Below are positions 50,601-62,965 of a stretch of DNA of 64,000 nucleotides, piece after piece (the first letter of the stretch is position 1; each line of letters begins with the position of its first letter). The stretch lies in assembly GCF_012273895.1 (NCBI RefSeq), contig NW_024045133.1, forward strand, positions 1,798,001 through 1,862,000, given 5' to 3'. The notes beneath the pieces were generated by a model. That model was not told the origin of the DNA. It saw only the letters and a program-made list of their open reading frames with translations, and searched no databases. A program made the translations under genes and the position numbers. Source of the stretch: Zerene cesonia (lineage: Eukaryota > Arthropoda > Insecta > Lepidoptera > Pieridae).

Positions 50601-53600
50601 TATCAAAACGAATTCCTACCCGTCGAGTGAAATTAGGGTTGCCACCTTTATTTTCACAATTAAAGTTAATTGGTTATTATAGGTACGAAAAAAAGTACAT
50701 AGGTTCAAAATGAAGTACAATTTATTTTCTTTATTATCATATTTAAAAACATTTTTTTTTTATTGTTAAAACGAGTGATTTTCGTTTGTTGAAAATTTTC
50801 GTTTATCCATAAAACTAAACTCAACTACTAAACTTTTCGAAATCAATACATGCGAAATAAAGTATTTTCGTTAGCTTTATGTTGTTCTCATAAAGTGTAG
50901 GGTACAATTACCTGAAATAACGTACAATACTTTTTAATAGAGCACGTGTGGCAACCCTAGGTTAAATCCAGCCATGTTTTCGTCCCGAGTGGGGAAGTGA
51001 CCGTTGTGTCTAACTGATGCTGTACGAGTATCAAAGGTTATCATAGTACGCAGATACGTCAATATCCTACTCAGTACAACGGATATTAGATTCCATTGAA
51101 TAGTGTTTACTTTGGCGGACGATATCGACTAGAAATTGAAGTGTTTTCAACGGATTTTAAATGCGATTTATATATATCTATACTAATATTATAAAGCTGA
51201 AAAATTTGTTTGTTTGAACGCACTTATGTCAGGAGCTACTGGTCCGATTTGAAAAATTAATTCAATGTTAGATAACCCATTTATTGAGGAAGGCTGTAGG
51301 CTATATATGTACCACGGGCGGAGCCGGGGCGGACCGCTAGTTCATTATGTCATTTAACACGACGCTTCGAACACTTCACAGTGAGCGCCGTCGCAGGGAG
51401 ACTGAGACGTCGATTTAACGTCGTCTTAAATGTAATTAATAGATCGTCTTTAAAATCCGTTGAAAGTCTTTTATTTCAAAATGTATAACACTCGCGTAGA
51501 ATCAAACACGATAATACAGTAACCACTTGTTACTTTTTTTTAAGTACCAGCAGCTGGGCAAGTACCTGGCTAGCTAGTGGTTCGCCTGATGGTAAGCGAT
51601 CACCACCGTCCATGAAGCTACGCAGAGCTAGCGCCTCTGCAAAGGCGTTGCCCACTTCTGAGTGGCAAACGATAAGGTTTTGTTAGTGGGAATAAAGGAT
51701 TGGGTGGGGTGAGGATAAGGCCTCCGGTTTCCCCAGAAAGGTATGCAGCTCACCAGCTCCCCCAAGTGATACTTTTAGTGTTTGATAGGAAATTCTTGGT
51801 CTCATTTTATAATCTGGTGTGGTACTTCCACTGTTCAATAAGTCGTCGGCAGAGCGTCGATATGATTTTCTATACTTAGTACAGATTTATGCTCAATTTT
51901 CAATAACAATATTCGATTTAGGTAGTACTAGCTGCGCCCCGCGGTTTCACCCGCGTAAGTCCGTATCCCGTAGGAATATCGGGATAAAGAGTTGCCTGTA
52001 TGTTATTCCAGTTGTCCAGCTGTCTACGTAACAAATTTCATTGAAAACGGTTCAGTAGTTTTTGCGTGAAAGAGCAACTAACACACACACATCCTTGCAA
52101 ACTTTCGCATTTATAATATAAGTAGGAAGTAGGATTGGGAATATTAATCAAAATAAAACTATCCTATATCTTAAGTTGGACCAAATTACACATAAAATGC
52201 TAAATTTCATCAAAATCGGTTGAGTTGGTGAAGAGTTCTTTGTTAACATACATCATGACACTGGATTTTTATATATACTCGAATTTCAATTACATCATTC
52301 GGTTTAGAAAGTATACATATCCACAATATATATACATATATACACACTTACACTACAACATATTATGATTCATTAAATTTAATTAATGAATTAGATAACA
52401 CCGATATGCGATCAACGGAAGCAAAAAACGCGGCGTTGCTTGCGATTACTGAACTTAGCGATTGCTAAGTTTTTGCGATTTTAAAAAAAGAAGGAGGGTA
52501 TCAATTCGACTGTGTTTATTTACAAGTTTTCATTGGTATTTGTTTACTTAATAAATAAATTAGACGTAGATTTTAATTATTAATGTTTCGGAATATACTA
52601 TGATGTTTAAAAGCGTTTTAATAATATTTACTAATATTTACAAGTAGTTAAATCACTACACTTTCAACCCCCCCACCCCTTGCCCACTTCAACGCCCCCT
52701 CAATTTATTCTGAACATGTGACCGCCACACGCGGCCCGCTTTGAGAACGACTAGTCTATACTAGAACTATTATCAATTCATTAATTATTGTAATGATTGA
52801 GGAACAAACAGAAATGTATATACATATTTGATTCATAGCAGCACTATCGCTATTAGGTCAAGATAATAATTGTGTTACTCAGATTATGATATTATTTCAC
52901 ATAACTCACCAGTTTCCCGTACGAAATTGCGCAGCTCACGCGCGCTTCACTACCGCACCTGTCAAAAGCAACCGCGCATTTTCGGAACGCGCGGCAATAA
53001 TTCCCGCGCAAAAAAAGTTTCGGCGGCCGTCAAGTGTGTGTGTTTTGTTTTTTTTTTTTTCAATGTACCTAGGCAAATGTGAACGGTTTTTTTTTTTTTT
53101 TAATTTGATCTTACGTAAAGGTTACAGCAATTTTTGTACGTTTGCTTCTCACATTTTGATGCGTATTTACATATGTAGTTGGGAAATACGTGATTGGTTT
53201 AGTAATGTTTATTTGCGTTTGTGCTGTGATTTGTTGGTGTATTTTTAACGGATTGATACGCAAAATAAACTTTACACGTGCATGTTAATTTGGCCATTAG
53301 ATCCGTTTGAATAAATATAATAAAATTATTTAGAATTTGATGCAATTAATTAAATATGTCAGTTTGGACACAACAATATATTCAAAAAATATAAAAAAAT
53401 AATACCATCAGGGATCAATTATATTAGTTCTAGCCTTTTTTAGCCTAGAAAATGACAAAAATTGATTAATCAATGTTCGTTTTATTTACAATTTTTCACG
53501 TTGGTATTTTTCAAAAGCGTATAATATACGTTCTACTTTAAGCATTGATTTTTTTCATCACGAAAAAATCCATCACGTAACACTATGTAATATTGGAGTT

Positions 53601-56600
53601 TGGAAAATAAACATAACGTTTAGAAACTGGTTAGAAAGCATTCGACATTATGATATTATGTACGTTACCCTTGACCGACTTGAAGTGCGTCGCCATTTTG
53701 GGAAGACACCGAGCTGTCAACTTGACATTTTAAGGTTATATTTTTAATTTTTTTTTATCATGCATGCCATTCAGCCAGATTTGCTTGTGTTTAAATTTAT
53801 TTTATTGAATAGTTGTGTACTAATATATTTTGTTTGTGAAACAATTAGATTGTTTTTAATGGAGTGAAAAAAGAAAGTTTTGTTTTTGTTGTTAGGGTTC
53901 CGTACTTAAAGGATAAAACGGGACCCTACTACGAAGACTATCCCGTCCATCTTTTTGTCTGTATGTTCGTACATATGTCTGCAACAGGCTGTACTCATGA
54001 ACTGTGTTTTTTTGTTAAAAGTGGTATATATGAACTCAGTCGAGGGATCTCCATCGTAACAAACAAACATGAAATCATATATTATATATATTATTTGTTT
54101 TATTGGTTTAGATGATTGTGTCAAAACAAATATTTATAAAGCTCTCAAGTTTTTGTCGTCAATGTTGATTGCGAGTGGTCTAATGTCAGCTTGTTTTGTG
54201 CTCAGTTATAATATATCAATACTAATAAAATATTTGTATAGTAATTTTATAAGATAACTAGCTGCGCCCCGCGGTTTCACCCGCGTAAGTCCATATCCCG
54301 TAGGAATATCGGGATGTGAAGTTGCCTATATGTTATTGCAGTTATCCAGCTGTCTACGTACCAAATTCCATTGCAATCGGTTCAGTAGTTTTTGCGTGAA
54401 AGAGCAACAAACCCACACACATCCTTACAAACTTTCGCAATTATAATATAAGTAGGATAGTAGTAGTAAACTCAGAACCTATTGGACCGATGTCGAAAAT
54501 TCTTTCACCGTGCGATATGTACGTGATCCCTGTGTACCACGGGCGAAGCCGGGGCGGATCGCTAGTTAAGTTAATAATACAGAAAGTAAGAGAATTAGTG
54601 TAAAGTGTTGTTATATAATATACCAAGTATACGATTGCCCCAACTTTGTCGCCACATTGCCCGCTCACAGCGGGTTCAATGAACCCCGCTCTGTGTTTTT
54701 TTTTTCGTTTGTTTGCCAGACATCATTAATCATGATATTGATTTTGATGTGTGCAAAAAGGTTTCGCGGTAAAAACTTGTGTATTCATTCAATGACAGTG
54801 AATTTGATTTGATCTGTTGACATGTTGATTTGTTTTTTTTTTCTCATTTGGAGAGAGTCGAGTGTTATATGCTTTTATATGCATAACTAGACGCTCGTCC
54901 CGGCTCCGCTCGGATATCAAGATTCCTGTTTTATCCCAAGGGAGCATTTAATCGGGATAAAAAGTTTCCCATCACCCAAATCAGCTCATACCCTGTCCGT
55001 ATACCAACGTTCATCAAATCCGTTCTGTAGTTTCAGCATGATTGACGAACAAACATCCAAACAAACAAAATTTCACATTTATAATATGTGAGTGTGATAT
55101 GTTCACTGGAAGCGCATGGCTTCGCTCGCATGGTAACCGAATGTTTATTACATTGAATCTTTCTTCTCCTTATCGTCGAACTCAAGTTGTCTGGAAGAGA
55201 TCGCTGAAAAGAAATTGATTGAGAAATGCGGGCTTTCGACGGAGAAACAAGTGGAGTACGAGAACCTGAGAGTGCGCTGCGGAATTGCACAATTTGATTC
55301 CGCCATCCCCATTCTTCCATCGGTCGTCGAGGCGCACAGACTCTAGGCACCGCTTTATGGTGGATGTTCCATGTACCCGGACTAAGCGGTTCGACTCTAC
55401 ATTCTTTATTCGAACCGCAAGGGACTGGAACATGCTTCCTGAGTCTGTGTTCCCTGACGGATGCAATCTGGGGATCTTCAAAAGTAGAGTGAACAGGTAC
55501 CTCCTAGGGAAGCGCGCTCCATCTTGGACTACATCTACGCTTGAGAAATTTTGAAAGAATAGAAAAAATTTGATCACGAGGCAGGATTCGAACCTGCGTT
55601 TCTTGCCTAACCGTAGCAACGCTTTTTGCTACGGTTAATGAATAATGAATCCTGCCTCGTGATCAAATTTTTTCTATTCTTTCAAAATTTCTCATTTATA
55701 AAGCATTTCAATGCTATAAAACTAAAAATTAAATACATCTACGCTTACCAGCAGGCGAGATGGTAGTCAAGCGCTTTCCTATCACACAATAAAAAAAAAA
55801 AACCATTTAGCGCGCACTAACCGTCCACGACGTCCACGCGCAAGTGCAGCGACGACCTGGCGGCGACGCGCAGCCGGTAGACGCACGCGTCGCACCGCAC
55901 GCTGAGGTGCCAAGTGCCGGCCAGCGAGCGGTCCGCCGCGTCCGTCGCCTCCGCGGGCAGCACGGTGAGCCTGCGGGGCGCGAGAGACGTTGAGAGATTA
56001 GTAGAGTCTAGAAATTGAAAGCTTTTTTAACGGATTTTAAACGCGATTTATTCATAACTAGCTGTGACCCACGGTTGAAACCGCGTAAGTCCGTATCCCG
56101 TTGGAATATCGGTATAAAAAGTGCCTATGTGTTATTTCAGTTGTCCAGCTATCTACCAAGCAAATTTCATTGCAATCGGTTCAGAAGTTTTTGCGTGAAA
56201 GTGTAACAGACGCACACATACATATGCATCCATCCTCACAAACTTTCGCATTTATAGTATTATTATTCGCCAATAGATGTCAGGAAGAGTCATAATAAAT
56301 TGGGACTACTCAAACGCCTCCTATTTGTTAAAAAAGTAAGTTTAAGTCGATAAAACACGATTCCAAGCTAGATCGATTTATCGCCCACGAAACCTTCTAT
56401 ATACTAAATTTCATGAGAATCGTTGGAGCCGATTCCGAGATTCCAATTATATATGTAAGGATTGCTCGTTTAAAGATATAAGATATTATTAACCCGACGT
56501 TTCGCACGCTTTGCAGCGAGCGTGGTCACGGGTAGACTGATTTGAGTCTAGCGGAATTCTACTGGGTATTATGAGTCTTCGTGTGAGTGTTCAGCTGGGT

Positions 56601-59600
56601 GTCTATTGCTTTCGCTCCGCGCTTCCGTCTTCGCTCTGTTGGAGACGCTGATCTCCATACATACTCCGTTCTCCATAGTCCCGAACAGACTGACCTCCCC
56701 GGGGGTGGAAAAGTTTTTGAAATCGTTCATTGACAGCCTAGGCTGTTCATTGAATGCCGTTCAAACGTCCGAATGGCAAATATAACTCACGTGTCATCAA
56801 GCGACGTCGGGAACACGAGATGTACGATCCTGGGCGACGTCCCTTCCGCGGTGGACGGCGGTGAGAAGGCGCGGATCGAGGACGCGTTGTACAGGTCTAT
56901 TTGCGCTCCTGTTGGTCGGTGAATGAATGAATGAACGAATGAATAATAATAATAATAAATCTTTATTTCACCTTGATAGTTGTACAATTTGATTGAGAGG
57001 CTCTGGCCCTCTTGCTAGGTATAACCTGTGTTAAGAGAGCCAGTCCCTTCCCTGCTCATTATACACTTGTAGGTAAAAAAAATTTAAACATAAAAAGATA
57101 GAAAAAAAATAAATACAACTAAAACTAAAAATTGTTATATAGAAGCAAAAAGGGGGGATAGCCAAACCTATGAATGAATGAATGAATAAAATTAATCTCC
57201 ATAGGTCGCGTGAGGTGTCCCTCAGACAGATGAAACCGAAAGAAAGATAGAGAATAGAAGAAAGTCGATCGCTTAGGCGATATCACATGTGGCCGAGAGG
57301 CTACGGTTTGGTAAAAAGACGCGGGTTCAAATCCCGCCTCGTGAGCGAATTTTTTCTGATTTTCAAAAAGTCTAATTTTATGAAGTAGCTTGTGCCCGCG
57401 GCTTCGCACGCGTTATTTCGGAGTAGCTTATTAGATATTTTATCTATATCTATTCAAAAAAAAAATAAAAAAAATCACAACGAAATCAGTTGCGCAGTTT
57501 TAAAGATTTAAGCATACATATGGACCTGGGGACAGAGATGGCGACTTTGTTTTATTCTAAGTAGTGATTTCAATGCTATAAAACAAATGCTAAAAAGAAA
57601 AACTTGGTTATTATACGTAATGCAACATTTATAACAAAAAAAAAGTAAGAAACGAATGAATGAATGTAAGTTACTAGCTGCGGCCCGCGGTTTCGTCCGC
57701 GTCAGTCCATACCCCCTAGGAATGAATATTGGGATAAAAAGTTGCTTTAATATTATTCCAGTTGTCCATCTGTTGTGATAGGATACTTTTTATCCCGATT
57801 AAATGCTCCCTTGGGATAAAACGGGAATCTTGATATCCGGGCCGAGCCGGGACGAGCGTCTAGTATAGAGATATAGAGATAAATAATATAGATATGTATG
57901 TGCAAAAAACCCCAGAACCGGCCGTGTCCATATATGGTCAGCCGTTTGCGATATATGTGGTATACGACCATAACCCGGTTATAATGGCCTCCGTTGGTAT
58001 TGCCTTGCTATGATGATCGAGATCACGCGGCGATATGTCGCCGTGTTTAGTTCTAATTTATTGAGCGGCGGTTTGCAAAATGTCGTTACGATACGTCGTA
58101 CGACGTATGTCGTTCGGGCTTTTTTTTTTTACGCGGTTTTACCCGCATAAGTCCGTATCCCGTAGGAATATGGGGACAAAAAGTTGCCTATATGTTAATC
58201 CAGTTGTCCAGCTGTCTACGTACCAAATTTCATTGCAATGTAGTTTTTGCGTGAAACGAACGTGAGTAACAAACAAACACGCATCCTTACAAACTTTCGC
58301 ATTTATAATATTATATTATTAGGACAACCAACCAACGATAAAATGTCACGATCCTATTAATATAATAAATGCGAAAGTTTGTAAGTATGGATGTATGGAT
58401 GTTTGTTACTCTTTCACGTAAAAACTACTGAACCAATTGCAATGAAATTTGGTACGTAGACAGCTGGATAACTGGAATAACATATAGGTAACTTTTTATT
58501 CCGATATTCCTACGGGACACGGACTTACGCGGGTGAAACCGCGGGGCGCAGCTAGTATATTGTAAACGAATAATATAATCACCATCGTTTGGTGGATACA
58601 GCACTGCGTGTTCTACAGCTCCCTCCAAGTATATCTTCAACGCTGTAACTCCATTGTCTATGGGAAGTCCGAGGGATAACGCCTCCCCTTCTCCTTTTCG
58701 CATGAGAAGTGTCTGAAAATTGATTTTTTTTTTTGTATTATCATTTGTACTCCTGTAACAGATGAAATAGATCTTTTTTTATTTCTCTAAAAGGGTCAAA
58801 GCTACCACTCCGTCCCGGCTTCGCCCATGGTACTTATTATATAGTCATCAGGTATCACGTGATGACTATATAATAATTACCACGCCACCAGCTTGTCGCG
58901 TTCATATAAACCAAATCTTCAGCTTTATATCATTGGTATGGATGAAATAGTTTTTATCTAATACATGAAATTCTCGTGTCACAGTTTTCGTTGCCATACA
59001 CCTCCGAAACGGCTTGACCGATTTTGATGAAATTTTTTGTGCTTATCCGGTATCTATGAGAATCGGCCTACATCTATTTGTCATACCCCTAAATGATAAG
59101 AGTAAGACAGAACATCGTTTGCCGGGTGCAGCTAGTTATTATGGTAACATTATATTTGTATGACTAATGAAATTAGAAGTTTTTTGTTTCTTGAATGACA
59201 GTTGTTTGACATTATTATGATTTACAAGACATTCGTCCCGGCTCCGCCCGGATATCAAAACTCCTGTTTCATCCCAAGGGAGCATTTAATCGAGATAAAA
59301 AGTACCCTACCACCCAAGTGAGCTCATACCCTGCCTGTATACCAAATTTCATTGAAATCCGTTCAGTAGTTTCAGCGTGATTGACGCACAGACATCCAAC
59401 CAAACAAACTGTCACATTTGTACTTTTAATGTGATAGTGTGATTAAGAAAGATTAAGATGTAAAATTGATATAATTTTAAAAGAGCAACTACAGAGTTTG
59501 TCGCCGGCTCTTCTCTGTAGAAACTGTCTTCCGAACCGGTGGTAAATGTTATAACTGTGTAATATGACGATTCAAAAGTGCTTCTGTAAGAAGTCTAGTT

Positions 59601-62600
59601 GAATGAAGAAATGTTTGAGTTTGAGTTTACGCCATTGTAAACATGGTTACTATGGTCGATAGTAATTATAATAATAATATGTTTCATTTGTAATGTAAAT
59701 TCTATTCACGTTGTATTGTGAACGCGAAATTAAAACGAGTGGGGAAATATGATATTTTCCTTAAGTTAAATCTAAGTAAGTTTATGATTGACCAGTTGCG
59801 CCCTGCGGTTTTGCCCGCGTAAGTCCGTGTCCCGTAGGAATATCGGGATAAAAAGTTGCCTATATGTTGTTCCAGTTGTCCAGCTGTCTACGTGCCAAAT
59901 TTAATTGCAATCGGTTCAGTAGCTTTTGCGTGAAAGAGCAACAAACACACAAACTTTCGCATTTATAATATTAGTAGGATTATAGTAGGATGTAGGATTG
60001 ATCTGCTATAGATACCGAAGATAGAAGCTTTCTATTAATAAATAATTGGCCATATGTAGGTGATACTTTTTTTTTCTAGTCTTAACTGGGAATCGAAGCA
60101 CCTCCCCCGGGTCTACGCTAACCCGTCTAACCTGTGGAAGTAGGTAGGGAGAAAGGAATTCCTCCATCGAAAGAGGAAGAATCCGCGACCATCCATACCA
60201 CTGGCCGGCGTGTAAGGCCCCAATTGAATGATGTTGGAAAGTTGTATATATATACCTATAGCGAATAAATTTCGCTTGCGCGATTCAGAAATGTGTCGCT
60301 ACGAATCCGTTAACTTTGTAAGATTGTACCAAGAAGGAGGTAGTTATAGTTAGTCCCTTACATCATAATCGTCAGTTTCCGGGTACGTTTTCACCCTGGC
60401 TTCTCGCCTCGGCTGCGCTTCCGTTGGGTTCCACTGCTGCAGCTCCGCCAATATAGATGTATCGTCGTCCTGTCAAATCAAATTCAAATTCAAATTCAAA
60501 TTAATGAAAGAAAAGTATCGTCTAGGTTAGTCCGGAGTAGAGTTAGTTTTATTGTATTGCTTTCTACAATGATTATAGCTTACAAATGGTTAAATACTTT
60601 TCGAAATCGTTCTCGGTCATTGTTCTTAAGATTGCAGCATGGGCTGAGTTGTCTTCATTTTATATCTGATGCTTTATTTCTCCTGTTGTGTAATTTTATA
60701 TGTATGTACTCATCCATTTGTTTCTTTATCCCTACTAATATTATAAATACGAAAGTAACCGTCTGTCTGTCTGTCTATTACGCTTTCACGCCTAAACCAC
60801 TGAACCGGATTTGTTATGAAGGTAGAACTGAACTTGAGAAAGGATATAGGACGATTTCTATCGCGAAAAAAATGGTAGAATAAGTAGAAATAGGGAGATT
60901 AAAGCGATGTAACCGAATTCCGGGCGAAGCCGCGAGCGGAAAGCTAGTATTTGGATAATTTATTTGATTGGTGTGTTTCGCCGTCTGTCCCTGATAAATA
61001 AGTGTTCCTCTCTTGCAAATCGGTTCAGTTTATTCAAGAGACCGTTTCACACAAGTGGATATAGAAAAATGGTATTTTCCTGTGTTTGATTATACGCGAG
61101 TATTGTACGTATAGAAATTAAAGATTTTTTAACGGATTTGAAACGCGATTTATTCATTATATTATTAACCCGACGTTTCGAACACTTTACACCGAGCGTG
61201 GTCACGGTGGTGACAGTCACTCTCCTCATATAGTTAATAAATCGCGTTTATATTCTTTTTCAAAATACAGTAAAATGGTGAAATACTTTATTGGACAAGG
61301 ATGATCATTAAAATTAATGGACATCGGTCCATAGACGAGTTTTTTTTGTTTTGTTTTCGATAACCTTTAGGGTCTGGTTTTTAGGGGTCTGGTTTTAGGT
61401 ATGTACGTGGTGCTGTTATATCGGAAATGGGCAGGCTGAAAATATCTTTGTTTTTTCTACGTGTCAACGACCGACCGGCTTGGTCGTGTGATGCTCGCCG
61501 ATGGGAGGGGAGGGTGGGAAGGTTCTGGGTTGGTGGTGAAATTCCTACTAATATTATAAATGCGAAAGTATCTCTGTCTGTTTGACTGTCTGTTACGCTT
61601 TCATTCCGAATCCACTGATCCGATTTTGATGAAATTTTGTTTAAAGATTTTAGTTTTATATCAATTAACCCGGCCTTTCGGTTATTTTTTTTTTCTGTTC
61701 TTTCAAAATTTTCTCATTCACCTTTATATGTTTATATATATCCCTTTAGACGCACGATTTAGACCCAGTTCAAACGGATAGATTCAATTCAAACTTTGTA
61801 CACTTATCAAACATCGGTGACAATGCAATAATTTGATGAGTGTACCTTTTTATCCTGATTAGGATCTTTAGGATTTAATAATTTCTTTACGTAGATTTTT
61901 ATGACACTGAAACAATTTAGTTTATTACATCATTAAAGCGTCTTTTTTTTAAATTTATATAACCAGCTCCTTTTTGCCCGCGGCTTCGCACGCGTTAAAT
62001 TCGGTGTAGTTAAATAGATGTTATTATACATATAAACCTTCCTCTTGAATCACTCTATCTATTAAAAACAAAGCATCAAAATCCGTTGCGTAGTTTTAAA
62101 GATTTAAGCATACATAGGGATATAGGGACAGGCAGAGAAAGCGACTTTGTTTTATACTATGTACTAGTTATATGATCACCCTTCTGGGTTCTTCTAATAG
62201 ACGATAGAACTTTCTGTTTCTACAATTTATGCTAAGAAATATATTTTTTTATAACAACAAGTATCGTGTTGTGTTTTGTTGCGTTACGTACCGTATTCGG
62301 CAGAGCGTAGGGTAGGACTTCGCCCTCCGTGTGCGACGACACGTTCCTCAAGTCCTGGAGCGCGAGCTCGGACTCCGGTGCCGGGTGGCTGGGGTCCGTC
62401 CACACCGTGTACACCTGGGTAAATGGTTGGGAGTTTAGCAGAGGTCTGATAGTGGTGTAGGTGGGTAGACGACTGGAGTCCACGCTATTTCGTCTGCTCT
62501 CGGAAATAATCTCTCGTAGTTTTTGGTGTGGTAGAGAATTGACCCAACCTGGTGTGTCACCAGTAGCTTTATATGTTTGTGTCTATGCGTCGATGTGTGT

Positions 62601-62965
62601 AATTATTTTTGTGTGTATGTGTGTGTGTGTGTGTGACTGTGTGTGTAGATAATAAATCGCTTTCAACAGTTTTTCGCTCAGCGCCTTCTGGCGAGTCCTG
62701 TAAGTCACGACTTATAGGGCGCTAACCTTGTGACTGTGACTTGTTGTGGCTTGATGGCAACTTTTGATGTGCGATTTGTGACCTGTGCCCTTGATCTCAC
62801 CTTTAGCCGCTTTTCAACCAGCGCCCTCAGAGCCAGCGGCAGGCGTTGCGCGTCGCCCGGCGCCCTGTCGGTGACGAGGAATAGGGCGCTGTCGTAGGGC
62901 ACCAGCTTGGCGGCGGATGCTAGGGCGCGCATTGTCCCATCGCTTGCGGTGCTCGTGTAGACACC
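41642..62965 (-). CDS. Type I membrane protein with von Willebrand A-like domain, C-terminal 666 residues
   Basis: Probable cell-surface protein. Exons in transcript order: 62965-62801, 62414-62292, 60469-60362, 58712-58583, 56908-56791, 55970-55822, 49895-49799, 49075-48954, 48167-47977, 47416-47330, 46663-46566, 46003-45900, 44921-44824, 44150-44069, 42611-42438 and 41796-41642 (stop TAA). Together they are 2001 nt, all GT-AG with phases matching. The first two exons (SALFLVTDRAPGDAQR, then VYTVWTDPSHP) resemble the late strands of a VWA domain as in hemicentin and VWA7-type proteins. A long extracellular part with beta-rich segments and several Asn-x-Ser/Thr sites follows, then one membrane span (AIAAIALGIILFIGILVLII) and a short basic tail CVKRRKEVRELPTYTSRNVN. 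It lacks the integrin KxGFF motif. The N-terminus lies beyond 64000. Family placement is by resemblance only. Confidence 0.8.
44174..44375 (+). mobile_element. Helitron-like element
   Basis: TC start after A, CTAG end before T, hairpin GTGAAACCGCGGGGCGCAG region at the end. It lies just upstream (transcript sense) of an exon of the VWA-like gene. Confidence 0.7.
47664..47970. repeat. (GAAT)n/(AAAT)n tetranucleotide array at a splice donor
   Basis: GAATGAATGAATAAAT-type units with interspersed GAAAGAAT variants. On the transcript strand the array starts a few bases after the donor GTGAGA of the exon ending 47977. A His/Ser/Phe/Ile-rich open frame over it on the minus strand is a repeat artefact. 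Confidence 0.93.
49915..50110 (-). mobile_element. tRNA-derived SINE, most intact copy
   Basis: On the minus strand it has a leader CATGAAACCGAAAGAGTAGA, then a tRNA-like head with acceptor arms ATCACGG/CTCGTGAT, A box TGGCCGAGAGG and B box GGTTCGAATCC. The tail CAAAATTTCTCATTTATAAA continues to AAAACTAAAAATTAA. The anticodon arm is poor. It lies in the intron next to the exon at 49799-49895. Confidence 0.82.
50634..50959. mobile_element. MITE with TAGGGTTGCCAC inverted ends
   Basis: The terminal inverted repeats TAGGGTTGCCAC and GTGGCAACCCTA lie 326 bp apart, with an AT-rich interior and no coding frame. Flanks AGTGAAAT/GGTTAAAT match at 6 of 8 positions, which would fit an old 8-bp duplication (hAT-like), but this is uncertain. 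Confidence 0.65.
51177..51340 (+). mobile_element. Helitron-like element, AAAGCTGAAGAGTTTGTTTG family
   Basis: TC start, CTAG end, and GGCGGAGCCGGGGCGGACCG stem before the end. Relatives: 26335-26490, 38998-39195, 40700-40855, 41125-41298 and 54470-54565. Confidence 0.68.
52911..53045 (-). promoter_or_regulatory. GC-rich block with consensus donor: candidate internal first exon
   Basis: Within a 5.9-kb intron of the VWA-like gene, this short CpG-rich stretch ends on the minus strand at a perfect GTGAGT donor (52909-52904). It has no long open frame. The next downstream exon (49895-49799) opens with an in-frame ATG after two bases (M-L-Q-M-K), so a transcript starting here could encode a shorter membrane isoform. 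No TATA or initiator motif was found. Confidence 0.35.
55190..55542 (+). pseudogene. Non-LTR reverse-transcriptase 3' fragment
   Basis: The frame reads KRFDSTFFIRTARDWNMLPE, then SVFPDGCNLGIFKSRVNRYL, the end of Jockey/CR1-like reverse-transcriptase proteins. It is truncated at the 5' side and broken by a SINE insertion at 55543. The sequence after the SINE (55747-55795) continues the element to an AATAAA tail. Confidence 0.75.
55543..55733. mobile_element. Palindromic SINE insertion with 13-bp TSD
   Basis: Two tRNA-like SINE segments face each other; the arms 55542-55589 and 55647-55694 are perfectly complementary over 48 bp. The whole unit is bracketed by TACATCTACGCTT at 55530-55542 and 55734-55746. 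It ends in the usual tail (CTAAAAATTAAA). Confidence 0.88.
56059..56485 (-). mobile_element. Helitron-like element, chimeric copy
   Basis: It begins (plus) CTAGCTGTGACCCACGGTTG, carries the body of the commonest family including a CATTTATAGTATTATTATTC junction, and then the GTTGGAGCCGATTCCGAGAT end of the 26775-27152 family, closing at TTAAAGATATAAGA. Two related families are joined in one element. Confidence 0.6.
57219..57375 (+). mobile_element. tRNA-derived SINE
   Basis: Leader GATGAAACCGAAAGAAAGAT, A box TGGCCGAGAGG and B box GGTTCAAATCC; the tail is shortened. Same family as 49915-50110. Upstream, 56940-57100 is a retroelement 3' end with an (AAT)n run. Confidence 0.72.
60730..60947 (+). 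mobile_element. Helitron-like element
   Basis: CTACTAATATTATAAATACG start, CTGTCTGTCTGT run, GGGCGAAGCCGCGAGCGG hairpin and CTAG end. Closest relative of 978-1212, also with 61545-61640 as a fragment. Confidence 0.68.
62582..62650. repeat. (GT)n-rich microsatellite
   Basis: Imperfect GTGTGT run in the intron between the first two visible exons of the VWA-like gene. Similar GT-rich tracts occur at 790-840 and 42105-42215. Confidence 0.85.

Noticed and set aside
52870..53248. Two overlapping plus-strand open frames of 70 and 120 residues
   Set aside because: They contain homopolymer-coded Phe runs and no recognisable domain; splice-like signals in the block point to the minus strand instead.
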